A stretch of DNA of 64,000 nucleotides from Lepidodermella squamata (GCA_047495785.1 JBLDXI010000032.1:4340001-4404000); one strand, 5' to 3'; numbered from the stretch's first letter, positions 1 through 13,869 are shown. The notes: generated by a model not told the origin, from the letters alone. Made by a program: numbers and translations.

Positions 1-3000
1 GTGTCGGCGTCGACATGCAGCCGAGACGGGATCACAACCCGTGGAACGTCATTTTTTTCGTATCTTTCCTGCTCATCGTCTGCTTTTTTGTAAGTTTCTT
101 GTCGGATTTAATCAACAGAATTGATAAAACAAATTTACTACAGATTCTGAACATGTTCGTCGGTGTGGTTGTTCACAACTTTCAAAAGGTTCAAGAACGC
201 GTTCGGGCCGAGTTCAAAGCTAAGAAACTGCTGCAGAAACAAGAAAAGCTGTTGAACCGGCTTCGGAAACGCTCTCAAATGAACCCTAACCGTCAAAGTA
301 AGTTCTGCGAAATTCCTTTGTCATGTCCTTTATTCGTGGTGTCGTTTTAGGACTTCTGGTTAAGCTTACTAAACGAAGCCCAATGACGCGAGTTACGCAG
401 ACCTCGCCGGCTCTTCAAACTCTCGACGCGACCTTGGCCAATCTTGAAGCCTCCCCAGCAATTACGCTATCCTCCTCGATTCCAGCCGTGAAAGTATCGG
501 TCGAGAACAAAGCGCCTGCCGAAGATCTGTCCTTCCTCGAGGAATATCCCTACTGGCGGCTTGTGACGTATCAAATCTTCACTCACAAGTACTTTGAGCT
601 TGTTCTCGCGGCAATAACAGCCCTAAACATCCTGGTTATGGCTATCGAATTCTACGAAATGCCTCCAGAGTTGCAAATGGCCGTCAAAATAATCGGCTAC
701 GTATTCACGGCTCTTCTCGTGCTCGAAGTCTTCGCCAAAGTTGCTGCTTTCGGCTTCTATCGCTACATCAGAGAACGCTGGAACCAGCTGGACGTCGCTA
801 TTGTTTTCCTATCATTCGGCGCCATCTATTTAGAAGACGCCTCATCGGTAGTCATTCCGGTCAATCCGACTCTGATTCGAGTAGCCCGCATTGTTCGAAT
901 CGCTCGTGTTTTCAAACTACTGAAAACCGCGTCCGGAATTCGCCGGCTTCTCGACACGGTTGGCCGCGCCCTGCCTCAAGTCGGCAACTTGACCTTGTTC
1001 TTCCTTCTTCTATTCTTCATCTACGCCTCGTTAGGCGTTGAAGTAACTAATTTATCTAATTATTTTCCGTTGATACTGGAATAATGTATTTTCAGCTGTT
1101 TGGCAAATTTGATGGCGAGTATGGCAAGTGTGAAGGCCTGTCGCGCCACGCCAACTTCCACAACTTCGGCATTGCCCTGTTGACGCTGTTCCGCATTTTC
1201 ACCGGTGACGACTGGAACGGCATCCTCAAGGACATGCTGCGGTTGTCGAACAATAAGGAAGAGTGCGCGCTGCTGATGAAATCGGCCGCCAATGCGACGC
1301 CCGATCGCGATTTCAACATCGAGTGCACCATCGCCGGCGTCCTCGCGCCCTTCTACTTTGTCTCGTTCGTGCTATTCGCCCAGTTCGTGCTGATCAACGT
1401 CGTCGTAGCTGTCCTCATGAATGAGCTTGAGGTAATAATGGTGTTCACTAGCTTTGAGAAGATTGATCTTGACTTGTTCTCTCTTGGCGCGTTCAATAGA
1501 GAATGGTAAAATGATTGCACCATTGATTTATTGACTCAACCATTTTTGAGCACTCTGACATTAACTGACGCTCTTCCCTTTACATCGCTGTATATTTAGA
1601 ACATACTTCAAAACGCCTGAATTGAACCCCGCCTTGAGGATTTATCCGCGAGAGTGGCAAACTTTTGCACGTTCGCATTTGATTTTTCCAATTTTTTCAG
1701 TGAAACATCATCCATGCTTTCAATATATATGTTTATCCGAGGCACATATCGTTATTCGTTATTTCCCAACAGCAATTACTAATCCATTATTTTTCATCAA
1801 TATTTATGCTTATATTGGCTAACAATTTGATGTGATTTCATTCCACAGGAGTCACATCGCCGCGATGCAATGGAAAAGCTGGAGAGACCTGAAAATGCCG
1901 ACGAGGAAAATATCGAGCAAAAAGCGGCCGTTATGGAGGAAATCGTTAAAACAGCTTGCCAAGACCTGGTAAATTAATTAAGATTATTTGCAATATTTTC
2001 TCGTTTAACCAATTAAACTGTGATGGTGTCCCTCGAAATCGCAGTTCGAGTGCAATTTTCAGTCTTGCGTAAAAAAGAAGAAAGTGGTCGTCAGACGGCT
2101 GTCAGTGAACATGAAACGAAGACGATTTAGCACAACTGGTAATTGGTCGAAAGTGTTGTTTCAATGGCGTGTCTCCTCGTATTAACTTGGAGTGGCAAAA
2201 AATAACATCCCCTGTGAAACCTCAAATTTAGTAAACATTTTAGCGGCGTATTTTTATCCTTTAGCCGCAGTTTACCCTGATGTAAATTTGGCGTGATATT
2301 AATTATTTAATTAACACCACTTTCATGAATTTTTAATTTCTATTTTCCAGGTCGATCAGCTTCAAGCTAAGCTGGGAACAACTCGCGATGAAGTGATAGG
2401 CATAGTTACAACGGAATATTTGATCCGCGAGCAGGAAAACGAACAAAGCTATACGCCGAACACTAACGTTGTCACTACGCCAGCCTCGGTGGAACAATCG
2501 CCTAGTCTGCTGGCTCTAACGGCGTCGCGGCCTGTTCTCGTCAGCCACAGTGACACGATGTGTACTGTTAGCGTGGAAGAGCGCAAAAAACGCCGCCAAT
2601 TCCGCGCGAGTCTCGACCAGCAAAGTCGATCCATCCAGCGCGAAGGCTCGCTGAAGGTGCGACGGCGGGAGAGCAGTTACATCTCTGTTGATGCTGACGC
2701 GCTGGAACAAATTTTCCACGATCTGGGCGACGCGTTGACGCGGAACAAAGAGCCACCTGGCGCGCAACGTTCCGGTTCACTGGTCATCGACGAGTTTCTG
2801 GAAATGCGACGGCGGGCTAGTCACCATAACTTTGCGGCGGTAACACCACCCTGCGGTGGTGCGGTGGTGCGTCGCCAGGCCAGTCAGCGGCCGCGAGTGA
2901 AACAGCAAATGGCTATCGACGAGGTGCTGGAGGCGAAACCGCGGCTGAGCGCGTCGTGCCACGACTTGGAACGCGCGACAGGCAAACCGGCGGCGACGAG

Positions 3001-3016
3001 CACACTGCCATTTTAA
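1..3016 (+). CDS. T-type (Cav3-like) calcium channel, copy A, 3' part only
   Basis: The pore subunit of a low-voltage-activated calcium channel, cut by the left edge. Exons are <1-89, 144-297, 351-1042, 1096-1431, 1849-1968 and 2351-3016, all phase-consistent with GT-AG ends. The first exon holds the end of domain III (S6, LLIVCFF). The next starts with [15 protein letters not shown], the Cav3-type III-IV linker. Domain IV is complete: S4 reads [20 protein letters not shown], the pore has [12 protein letters not shown] and filter TGDDW (D), and S6 is [13 protein letters not shown]. The cytoplasmic tail, about 300 residues, is charged and Ser/Arg-rich and matches no domain I recognise. An AATAAA lies at 3243. 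The same-strand copy B starts 2 kb downstream, so this is the upstream member of a tandem array. Family assignment is firm; expression and ion selectivity are inferred. Confidence 0.9.
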
Positions 3017-5004
3017 TTGCATCATCAGTTTTCGTCGGAATTTTCGGAGGCCTTGTCTATCTATTAGAAGTTATATGTTGCTATTGCGCCGTGTTTTACG
3101 CGCCCGTCTAAAGTTGTACCGCAATGAAGATGATGGTTTGTAGTGATGATGCGATAACTTGATTGGAAACGCGATGCGCTTCCGCTGCTGCTGAGACAAA
3201 ACAAGAATGAGAGAGCGCAATGAGATGATTTATTATTGCTTCAATAAAATGAAAATAATAGCCATGAGAGACCAGCAGCAGGCGCCGTGTGGCGATGATG
3301 ATAATAAATAGCCGCTGCCGATTTAACGCCTTTTTCTTGTAAAACAACGCGAGTTTTTTTCAGTCTTACGTCGCCTATACACATATTTGGGAATAGAACA
3401 TGTTGTATATGCCGCGTTTTGGAACAAGTGTGCGTCCTGAATCATCCTATTATTCTTATCACTTGTATATATTTTTACAGCAGTTTTGCGGGTTATTTAG
3501 AAACGATGCTACGAACGAGAAGACAAGTGCGCCCATCAATATAACATCATATACAATTGCGTTTTTTTTTATCATCGCGTGAATATCGGCACCGATAATA
3601 GCCGTGTGCACATTGTGATGCCAAACACACGCGTTTATCTCCGGGCGCTATTTAAGGCCCAGCCAACTAGGGAGTGATTATTGCGGACGCAGAAAAACCG
3701 TTTCCACCCAACAAGTGTCAGCATGCTGTGTTGTAGGAAAAACGATCGATCGCGGACTTTAATCGGTGCCAAAAAGCTTACACGCAAACAGGGACAATCT
3801 CATTTTGGTGCCTGTGGATAGAATCTTCCCAGGGCCTGGCGCGGATTTTTACACACAGCAACGCCGCGTCACTTGCAGCATCGGTGTCCACTACTCCAGC
3901 CGCCTTAATTAGGCGCAACAATTCTTAACGACAATTATTTTTATTATCCGGGGCGCGCAGTACAAAACCCCGTCCGTCTTTCCCCAATAGACATTGGCAT
4001 AGATTTATTTAATGTATTTATCAAGGACACATTTCTGTGACCTAAGCACGGGGAATAACCGGCATTTTTTCTGGGTGAAAAAGTGCTATTTCCGTATACA
4101 ACCGGATCGCATCTTCAAAATTTTAGAGACGTGGCTTTCCTAACCAAGGTTTTAATCCTGAGACTGATGTTCATCAGAAATGAACTGTTAGCATCAAGCT
4201 CAGCGAAGTTCAAGAGACCTCGTTAGTCTAGGAAAAAGTTTCATAATTGCCCGAACGCTGTACTCATTTTGATAATCTGATCGCCCCCTAACCATTATCG
4301 GATGTAGGTACAGTGATCAATAATATATCCCCGATTTTTGCGCCGGAATAATTAACGAAATGGAACTTTGACCCAATAGGTATTGTCTGGCGATAATTTC
4401 CGATCCGTTCAAGTTACAAGTGGGTGCTTATAATAGTTGACGTCACCATTATATTAAGTTGTCACCTTAATTTTCTCGCATGCCTGTGCTCTATCTCGTA
4501 TTAGCGCATCTTTGCAGATAAGTCATGAAAAATAATAATATTCAATTTCAGCGCCTCATCACGAATTACAAAAAAACGATACTTATTACATGGGTACTCT
4601 CGCACGGGGCCCGATGGGACGCGCTTTTTCAATATAGCGCACGCTGCTGATGCATGCATGCCCGTGTTTTCAGCATCGCAGTAATTAAAATGTTAGTGTA
4701 AAAAAATGGTGCCGTTATCGCACAGTGCACGCTGTCGTACTATTTTGTATGCTTTTTTTACGACGGAAAATAGCGACCCATAATTTTACAAAAAAATTAT
4801 CCGACTATCGGCAAAACGTTTCCAACTCATTTGGCATCTTTATCGATTTCCATTTCGTTATACAATTTTTGCCTTTTGCCAACTTATCAACTAATACAGC
4901 CTTCGTCTGTCAAATTTCCAGTGGTTATTAAAATCTGAGAAAGCAAGACTCTAGTATGATATTGAGGAGTTGCGCCTCGCATCGCCTACACAACTGACCG
5001 GTCT
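3017..5004. other. intergenic spacer between channel copies A and B
   Basis: No coding region could be supported in this 2 kb. It holds the probable poly(A) signal of copy A (AATAAA at 3243). A perfect CRE-like TGACGTCA lies at 4438-4445. A T-rich acceptor-like site (CAAATTTCCAG, ending about 4921) lies about 80 bases before the copy B start codon and could serve an upstream 5' UTR exon or trans-splicing. Short open frames here (for example at 3400-3582) have no recognisable motif. Confidence 0.5.
4438..4445. promoter_or_regulatory. perfect CRE-like palindrome TGACGTCA
   Basis: The 8-bp consensus for CREB/ATF-type factors occurs about 560 bp upstream of the copy B start codon. An 8-mer of this kind is expected by chance roughly once per window of this size, so the site is only a candidate. 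It is noted because CREB-type control is common for excitability genes. Confidence 0.2.
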
Positions 5005-8000
5005 GTGAACTGCGGGCATGAACTGCTCGACGCGAAAAGTCAGTTGATGGCGTCGTTCAAATCCAGAGATGGCGCTCGTCGTCGCGCCATTCGAAGGATA
5101 GGCGTCGCCGAAGAAGACCACTTCTGCGAAGATCGCATCATCGAGCCGGTTCGAGTCAAACTCATCGCCCCACCAACGCCGCGACTCGCGCCACTGGCAA
5201 ATGAAGAAATTACCATCATAAACAACGTCAACTACCAAAGCATAGCCAACGATCTGCCGGCAGTTGCTAATGAAGAACCGGCGAGTACGTGTTACATCAG
5301 ACCTCAGGAAGAGGAGAAGCGATATGCCGATACGTCGTTCTATTACTGTACTCGGCAGAATTCTTTCAGAAGGCTGATGATAGCGCTGGTCGAGTCAAAG
5401 TGGTTTGGACGGTTTTCTGTGTTCCTGATTCTAGTCAATTGTGCCTCGCTTGGTTTCATGGACACATGCGATTTCAACTGCATAATCTACCGCTGCCAGG
5501 TCATGCAAACCATCGATCTATGCGTGTTTGTCTTCTTCACAATTGAAATGCTGATAAAAATGATCGCGATGGGAATAGTCGGGCCGCGGTCCTACCTGTC
5601 GGAGCCTTGGAATGTCTTCGACTTTGTCATCATTGTCGTCGGCTCGACCGAGTTCGTCTACGGCAAGGGTGCGACGGCGTTTTCGGCGATTCGAACCTTC
5701 CGCGTTCTGCGCCCACTGCGCGCCATAAATCGAATACCGAGTTTAAAAATTTTGGTCGAACTGCTGCTTGAAAGCTTGCCTATGCTCGGCAACGTGCTCA
5801 TGTTCACGTTTTTCATCTTTTTCGTCTTCGGAATCTGTGGCATTCAACTGTGGGCCGGTGTGCTGCGGCATCGCTGCTTTTTCCCTGATACGCCCGAGTT
5901 CAAGGCGCAAATCGAGGCGCAGAACTTGACCCACTTTCTTATGGAAATGCCTAATTTCTACCGACGGCCCGGTGGCGGCGACTTTGTGTGCAGTCCTCAG
6001 TTTGGCATGCTGCGTTGTGAAGACATTCCGTTATTCGAGTAAGTTCTATTCATTCGAATCGCATCTTTTTTAGCCGTAAATTTCTCACCCAGGCAAGAAG
6101 GGTCGATTTGCGACCAGATTTTCCACGATGATGAAGCGATAATTTGCGGCAACCTGGTACCGAATTACACCGACTGCCGGCCGGGCGCGCCGAACCCGTC
6201 TCGCGAGACGGTCAGCTTCGACAACATTGGCGCCGCGTGGATCGCCATCTTTCAAGTAATCAACCTCGAATCGTGGACTGAAGTGATGTACTTCGTCCAG
6301 GATGCTTACTCTTTCTGGGTGTGGATCTACTTTGTCATTCTCATTGTGGTAAGTTTGATTTTCAGAGAATTACTCCAAAAAATTGATTCACTTTCTTAGA
6401 TTGGCTCATACTTTGCTCTAAACTTGTGCCTCGTCGTTATTGCCAATCACTTTCAAGAAGCTAAAAGCCGAACGTCGTCGCGCCTCGGCGGCACTCGTCT
6501 CTCGATAGATAGCACCTCAATCTACCTCCAAGTGCTAGACCTCATAGCTTACGGCATTCGGCAGTGCTTCGACTTTTTAAGCTGTGAAATCCCGCCAGTC
6601 ATACGCCAGCAGCAGCAACAAGCAGCTACGGCTGACGGCCGATCCACCGGCGGCGGTGGGGGCGAAGACAATCCGAGACGTGAAACTAGCTCAGAGCAAC
6701 TCGACCTCATCATGAGAGTCAGTGCTTATGGCATTTGTAAGTATTTTGCATAAAATCAATAATTTTTTTATTTACTTTATTTATCAACAGCTTTATCTGC
6801 TGCTCCTGTTGCTAACGGAGATGTAAATCGTCAGAAGAATAAACGTCCCAGTGTTTTTGTCAGTAAGTTATAAATAGCCACACAGTAAAGCTAAAGGATA
6901 ATTTTTGTGTTTTTTTTCAATCAGCTTTCATTCAACGTGAAGTTTCAGGCAGCCGGAAGTTTTTGCGCGATTTGTTCGAGCACGACAGCGTTGCGATGAT
7001 CATCATGGGCGTCATTGTGCTGAATACGCTCATCATGGGAACAGAACACCACCAACAGCCGGAATCGCTGACTGTCGCCATCGAAAGCCTCAACGTCGCC
7101 TTCACGATATTCTTCGCCGTTGAACTCATGCTGAAAATATACGCTTATGGCTTTCAGGTGTACATTCGCGACGGCTTCAACATGCTCGATTTGATTGTGG
7201 TGGTTGTCAAGTAATTACTTTTTCATTTTTAATTCGGTACAATCTAAGCTCTCTCACTAATTTTATTCAGCATTTTAATCAGGTATCAACTGGAAACAGA
7301 TTTAAAATCATTTCGAAAGACGCCGAAGAGAATGGGGTTGACTGATTATAATTTTCTTTAGGCTTCAATTTTCTTTCAATTTTATTGAGGGTTGTAGAAA
7401 TTTAGCATGTGTACTTCTTCTGCCTAGACAGAATTTTATTTTGCGCATCTGGAAATTTTCGGGATTATGTGAATTAATTTCGGATCTGTGGTTAAATTTT
7501 ACTCTAATCTAACATTTTAGTCTTGCTGAACTGGTGCAAGGCTCCGGAACCGGGTTCTTTGTGCTGCGAGCCTTCCGGTTAGTTCGCCTCGTCAAAATCA
7601 TTCGCTTCTTGCCCGGCCTACAGCGCCAGTTGCTCATCATGATGCGAACCGTCGACAACGTCGCCTCGTTCTTCTTACTCGTCAGTCTTTTCCTGTTCGT
7701 ATTCGCCATCATGGGCATGTCGCTGTTCGGCTGCCAGTACTGCCCGTCGCTGAACCGGTACATGCGGCCGGAATTCAAAGGCGTCGACGTGCCTGTCGGC
7801 GAGTTCGAACTCAACGACACGCTGATATTCGACCTGAGCCGTACTTCGAATGTCACGCTCGAGACGCCGAATGAAGGCCGCGACCACAGCCACGAGATCG
7901 ACCTGATATCATACTTCATATGCCCGCGAACCAACTTCGACACTCTTGCTTCGTCTTTATTCACCGTTCTACAGGTTTAAATCGATTTCCTCGAAATTTA

Positions 8001-11000
8001 ATGTATAAAAATGATCTAATTTCTCCAGGTTTTTACTCAAGACTCTTGGACCTCGGTGCTTAAAGATGGCATGACGGTCACATCGGACTGGGCTGGTCTT
8101 TATTTCGTAGCACTAGTGTCGATTGGCAACTACGTCCTCCTTAACTTGCTTGTCGCCATCTTGGTCGAAGGGTTCAGTAGCAGTGAAGAGGTTTGTAGAA
8201 AATGAAGTTTTTCGAATGACCTTTTAAAATTGAAATTAATGAAAACAGGACAGCTTAGCTAATAGCGAGGTCAGCCAGGATCATTTTTTTGCATCTGCAT
8301 TGCAAAAGGACAAGATAAAAACAGCGCCGATGGCATCTGTTGAGGTATGATCTTCGCCATTCTTATCTCATTGTAGCAAATAAGCTTCCGTTGCAGAGTT
8401 TATCGGACAGTTCAGAGACACCTCGCGGGTTGCCGATGCATACAATTTTAACAACACCCATCAGCAACTCGCCCATGTCGTGGCGGTCGACGTTGCGAGC
8501 CGCCTCCGCCAACGCCTGCTGCGGTCTCGGCCGCGTGATAGGCCAGCGGCGGCAGTATTCGTTCTTCGTCCTGTCGCCCGAGAACATGTTCCGCCGCGGC
8601 CTCGACTGCTTCGTGTCCAGCCGCTACTTCGACAACGTCATCTTGTTCTTCATCGTCTACAACTGCATTGTGATAACCATGGAGCGGCCGTCAATCAAAA
8701 AGGACAGTCTCGAGCGGAAGCTTATCGATCTATCTAATTCTGCCATTAATTTGATCTTCCTCATCGAAGCTATTCTTAAAATCATTGCCAAAGGTTTCAT
8801 TATCGGCGAAGGTGCCTACCTCAAAAACGGCTGGAATATTCTCGACTTCATCCTAGTAAATTGCTCAACTGTCTACACGCTGTTCGATCTGTTTTTCTCG
8901 CGGGTGGAGGAGGCTAAGATACTAGAAATTTTACGAGTTTTACGGCTACTACGAGCTTTAAGACCACTTCGAGTCGTCAACCGAGCTCCAGGGTTGAAAA
9001 TAGTCGTCGAAACACTGCTATTATCTGTCAAGCCGATTGGAAACATCATTGTGATAACATCGGCATTTTTCCTAATTTTCGCAATTTTGGGTGTTCAAAT
9101 GTTTCGCGGCTGTTTCTACCGGTGCGTTGTCGCCGGGTCGAAGTACGTGTCGAACCGGCAAAGAGCGGCGGCGCATCACGGCGGGCATCAGGCGTCTGAG
9201 GCTGAAATGCTGACATTTGAAACACTGTCTGGCGTGAAGAATCGGACGGATTGCGATGAGCTCGGTTCGACGTTTGAGTGGGAGAACGAGAGCTACAATT
9301 TCGACAACCTGCTGCAGGCCCTAATGACGCTGTTCGTTTTCGCCACCTTCGACGGCTGGGTCGAAATAACTCGCGCTGGTATCGACTGCGTTGGCACCGA
9401 TCTTCAGCCTATTCACGACTACAACCCGTGGCGCATTCTGTACTTCATTTCATTCCTGCTCATCGTGTGCTTCTTTGTAAGCCTGGGCATATCTAAGATT
9501 TTTGCCGATGAATTATCATTATTTTACAGGTTGTCAACATGTTTGTTGGTGTGGTTGTGACCAATTTCGAAAAAGTCCACAAGCGGGTGTTGGCCGAAAA
9601 GGAAGCCCAGCGACGGCGTGCTAAACGCATGCAGATACCAGCCCAGAAAAAATTCAGCATACCCAAAAGTAAGTCGCCTCTTCATGTTTGCTTAATCCTG
9701 ATCTAATCCTGATGATTCGATTTTTCAAGAAAAAATGTTCAAGTGCATGAATCGAAGTGGTTCGTCGTCGTCGCGGCCGATGTCGATGTCGAACGAAAAT
9801 TCGAATGTTCGAGCACCACCAGCCAGTCGCGGGGAGCCTCCAGCTCGGAGACAAGGCATATCAATGTCACAGACCCAGGCCGAGCTACGTAAGATGATAT
9901 GAAGCTACTTTCATCCTTACATTTAGCGTTTTACTGTGCATTGATGTGATAATGACAACATTTTTGGCGATTGTTTTAGGTCTATTACGGCAGCGATTCC
10001 GAAGCAGTAAATACTTTATTAGAAAGCTTTTCCCATTGCGTTTCTTCTGAGCTCTGGTAGACGGGAGCTAGTCTTGATAACTTTAGAACTAGAAATTGCA
10101 CGTTAAAACTATTATTTCACCCCTTTGACATTTCTGGAACGAGGACCTTGGGGCATCATCGTGAAATATTTCTGTATCATAACTTGGAAAAATTTACTAC
10201 GAAGATAGAGCGAAATATTCATTAATTTGAACGCTCTTTATTTCAACTTTTAGTAACCTTGAGTTCTCTATTTTCGTAGTCGTAGTATAATTTGCTTATA
10301 TTAGTGAGACCTGCTCAATCTGGATGTGGGCTTAATTTTGATTAATCCCCGCATTATTCCTGTTTGCATAAATTATTCCTCCTTAATGACCTATTTTTTG
10401 CAGTGCGAAATACGGTTCGACGCAACGCTCTATTGCATCGGTACCTGCAGTGGCGGCTGCGCATGTATCGCATATTCACACACCAATATTTCGAACTCGT
10501 ACTCGTCGCAATCACCACCGTAAATGTGCTAATCATGGCCGTCGAGTACTACCAAATGCCGAAAGAACTGCTGTTCGCCATCAAAGCCGCTAGTTACGCC
10601 TTCACAGTGCTACTCGGCCTCGAGCTCTGCATGAAAATGATAGCCATGGGCGTGAAGCGGTGCCTGCGCGACCCGTGGACCAAGCTCGACATATTCATCC
10701 TAGCCGCGTCATGTGCCGAGGTCCTCATGGAAGACTCCTACACGCGTTTCATGCCAATCAACCCGACTATTTTTCGACTTCTCCGCCTTGTGAGAATAGC
10801 GCGAGTGTTTCGGCTTTTAAAAACTGCGAAAGGAGTACGCCGGTTGCTGGATACCGTCAGCCAAGCCCTGCCTAAAGTCGCTCATCTCTCGCTCGTGTTT
10901 TTCCTCCTGTTTTTCATCTACGCCTCGCTGGGCGTTGAGCTATTCGGAAAATTTTCATGCCCATACGCAAAATGTGGCGGGCTGTCGCGTCACGCGAGTT

Positions 11001-12355
11001 TCGAACATTTCGGCATTGCCCTGCTAACCCTGTTCCGCGTCTTCACCGGTGACAAGTGGAACGGCATTCTGAAGGACATGCTGCACGTGTCGAGCGATGT
11101 CGACTACTGCTTGAAGCTGCTCGACGTTCAGGAGCAACTAGATGGCACGGTCGAGTGCCGAACAGCCGGCTACACGGCCCCATTCTTCTTCGTGTCATTC
11201 GTGCTAACCTCTCGATTCGTACTCATCAACGTCGTCATTGCCGTACTCATGAGCCAGTTGCAGCGGTCACAGCGTGAAGAAGCCGACGAGGCGAATGCCG
11301 ACCGCGTTAATATAACGCGAATTTTCCACACCAAGAAGGCGCCGCCTAATTCGGTGAGTTCAAATTCATCGCACAACGCAGATTTTTTTTAATTTATTTC
11401 AATGCATTGAAAGTGAATTAAATCAGTATTTTTCTGGAGATTTTGGAAAATTACACCTTTAAAATTACAGAACGTTAGGGAACCTATTCGTAAGAATGAG
11501 GTTGCTACTCAGGTTTCAATCGGACCATCGTTTCGATGGGTAAGTGTAACGGAATAACAAAAAGCACTCGACGACAGCTTCCTTGCACGGAAAATATTTC
11601 AAAAAATGGCACTTTTTCGCTTACAACACAATGCAAAAAATAATTTCACAATAGCATGGCTCTTCTTTCTAAAATCTCGAGCGCACATTGAAATTCGCAT
11701 GTGGGTGTTAATTTGAGTTCATTCTGTTTTGCAGGTTCAAAACAGCGAAGAAGATCTTGTGGTGGAGATGAACACGCTGTTTCACTACGGCAGTCGTTAC
11801 GGCACGCGCGATACCGGTCTGAGCGCCGCCCAGCACCACCAACGCCTCGCCTCTGTCGCTAGCTACCCGACGCGGCCGGTCAGTCGGCAGCCGTCCAGCC
11901 GTCGCCCGAGCCACTTCAGTGTCAGCAGTCGCGAACTCGGCGGTTCGATACGGCTGATCGACGCCAGCGCGCCGTCTCTCAGCAGCCTGTCTGCCCGCGC
12001 TCTTCAGTCGCACCGGCCGTCGTTCAAAGATCATCGGCGTTTGCCGCGAAACGCCTCAACAAGGTCGTCGAACAGAAGCAGTAAGCGGCGAGTTTCGCTT
12101 CGGATGAAAGCGTCCAGCCTGCACGGTGCCATCGACGACCCTCGCATCCGGCTGTGGACCGATGCGGCTCTGCGACATCAGCACTCGCTGCGTGGCGACA
12201 CCGCGAGCTCGGCATCGACTGTCGGCTTGGAAGACTGCAGTGACGTCATCGACAACACGGTGACGTACTACGAACCGCCGCCGATAACTGTTCACCAGGA
12301 AGAGGAAGATGATCTACCCAGCAGCAATGTCGAGTCATTTTGTATAGATGTCTGA
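5005..12355 (+). CDS. T-type (Cav3-like) calcium channel, copy B, complete
   Basis: The four-domain pore subunit is complete in a 14-exon model of 1904 residues. Exons: 5005-6038, 6093-6348, 6400-6736, 6791-6862, 6925-7210, 7521-7974, 8029-8190, 8249-8344, 8397-9476, 9530-9668, 9730-9888, 10404-11353, 11471-11539, 11735-12355. All junctions are GT-AG and keep frame. Cav3 hallmarks are [20 protein letters not shown] (domain I pore), [16 protein letters not shown] after IS6, [12 protein letters not shown] after IIS6 and NMFVGVVV after IIIS6. S4 segments are arginine-rich in all domains, for example [17 protein letters not shown] in III. Filter residues are E (INLESW), D (TQDSW, codon 8041), D (TFDGW) and D (TGDKW). 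The I-II linker is short, with a Gln run and a Gly run (about 6600-6665). AATAAA lies at 12470. The tail is Ser/Arg-rich. The start is the first ATG of the open frame; an upstream exon cannot be excluded. Confidence 0.92.
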
Positions 12356-12995
12356 CGATGAAAGTTGGAATTACGACTGTGTAAAATCTGCGTGAATTCA
12401 ATATTCTATCAATATTTTTCAACAATATTTTTTGTACTTCAAGAAGGAGAATGCAGGTCAAATTTGAGCAATAAAATGAATTCATTATTAGTGTCGTGTT
12501 GAATCATAAAATTGCACTAAATTTAACCTAATAGAACTGACAACAATATCTGGTGCTCAGACGTGAAAAATATGGCATAAATGCCTCCTTAATCCCTATG
12601 AAGACCGCTCATACCAATGCCGGAGAGGTGGCTGAGATCGCCGTGCGCGTGCGGCTGCGTTTCTTCGCATTATAAAATTTGATCTTGTACCGAGAGACAA
12701 GCACGTGGCTAAAGCAGCCAAGAGATTATCTCGTTTACGTTATCTTTTACGCATATCTCTTCCAAGGAGGTACCGCTAATTTAGACGTGGGCACCTTTAA
12801 TCCTCGGCTATAAGTCGCGAATTTTTTCGAAGCAAATCTGCTTGTTTACCGCCTACTTGAAACGCCCTCTCAACTGCCAAAAAATTATGGTTTAAAAGCT
12901 GCCGGACACACCTGTAAAATCAACATTCGCTGTTTTCGACCCTGAATTCAAGTTGCTTTTTCTCTACGTTCGAAGTATTCACATTACCTGAAGCC
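12356..12995. other. spacer after copy B
   Basis: About 640 bp holding the copy B 3' UTR with AATAAA at 12470-12475 and presumably the promoter of the Ly6 gene at 12996. I see no gene, repeat or RNA here. Confidence 0.5.
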
Positions 12996-13528
12996 ATGAT
13001 GAAGCTAGCTATCGCAATTTCTGCCATTATTGCTCTCGGCTTGATCGACCAAGCCCTAGGTACCGTTTTGTTGATCCAATGATGGGATGATTTTTCAATG
13101 TACAATTTTTACAGCTGTCAAATGCATCGTTCACGGCCAAGTGACGACTAACGCAGTCCCTGGTAATGCTACATCTTGCAACGGTGACTATTGCTACAAG
13201 ACCTTGGTGGTGCAAGACAGCAAGAACTTCACCACCCGAGGCTGCTCTTCGATGTGCATGAGTTAGTTGTGCTAATAACGTAATTATTTCATAATTTAAT
13301 CTTGTTATTTGCAGCCGGAGGCGTTAAGATCAGCGAAAAGTCTGCACAGAATCAATATTGCTGCTCAATGGGGTGAGTTCACTTGAGTTCGAAGTATTGC
13401 ACGACATCGCTCATCTCATTTTTTCATCCAGTGACAATTGCAACTCTGCTCGTGGAGCCTTCTCGACTGACTTTGTCCTCCCCGTCGTCATCGCAACTGC
13501 TGCCGCTTTCGTCGCTTTCCGCCGATGA
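12996..13528 (+). CDS. Ly6/three-finger GPI-type protein 1
   Basis: A small secreted, probably GPI-anchored three-finger protein. Four exons: 12996-13059, 13115-13261, 13315-13372, 13432-13528, with frame kept at every junction. The signal peptide (MMKLAIAISAIIALGLIDQA) is followed by VKCIVHG, then TSCNGDYCYKTLVV, FTTRGCSSMC, YCC and DNCN, the cysteine spacing of the Ly6/uPAR fold. A hydrophobic tail (FVLPVVIATAAAFVAF) suits GPI attachment. An intron right after the signal peptide in phase 1 recurs in most Ly6 genes of this window, which argues for tandem duplication. AATAAA lies just after the stop. Partner unknown; Ly6 proteins often modulate cys-loop receptors, and one such gene starts 340 bp downstream. 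Confidence 0.85.
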
Positions 13529-13869
13529 ACTCGTGATCAACAATAATAAAATCCTGAAATTAATGATCCCTTGAACCCTGATCAAAAAATAAGTGCTTAA
13601 TTCAGCTAAATTCAAATAAATGCGGATTCAGCTGGGGAATTTATTTTGTTTTGGATTCGACTGAAGGTAAATGCAGTGAGCTCAACAGTATTGATTTTTT
13701 TCTGTAGTGCAGAGCTGCCGTGACGAATAATTATTATTCCAGTAATTTTTTTGTAAAAGTACTTTTGTTATGACCGTCGCTGTCTCAAGAGGGCCATTCA
13801 CACGGATAAAAAACGTAATAAAAATCTGCGATTTTTCTTGGAGCAAATATTTGATCTATTTTATGGGAA

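Noticed and set aside
1-3016. sodium channel or NALCN identity for the four-domain genes
   Set aside because: The filters are acidic in all domains (E/D/D/D, not DEKA or EEKE), there is no IFM-type III-IV linker, and [15 protein letters not shown] and GLSRHA are Cav3 features.
11708-12034. 108-residue open frame antisense to the copy B tail
   Set aside because: It lies fully opposite a supported exon, is Arg/Ala-rich from G+C-rich codons, and has no signal, motif or splice context.
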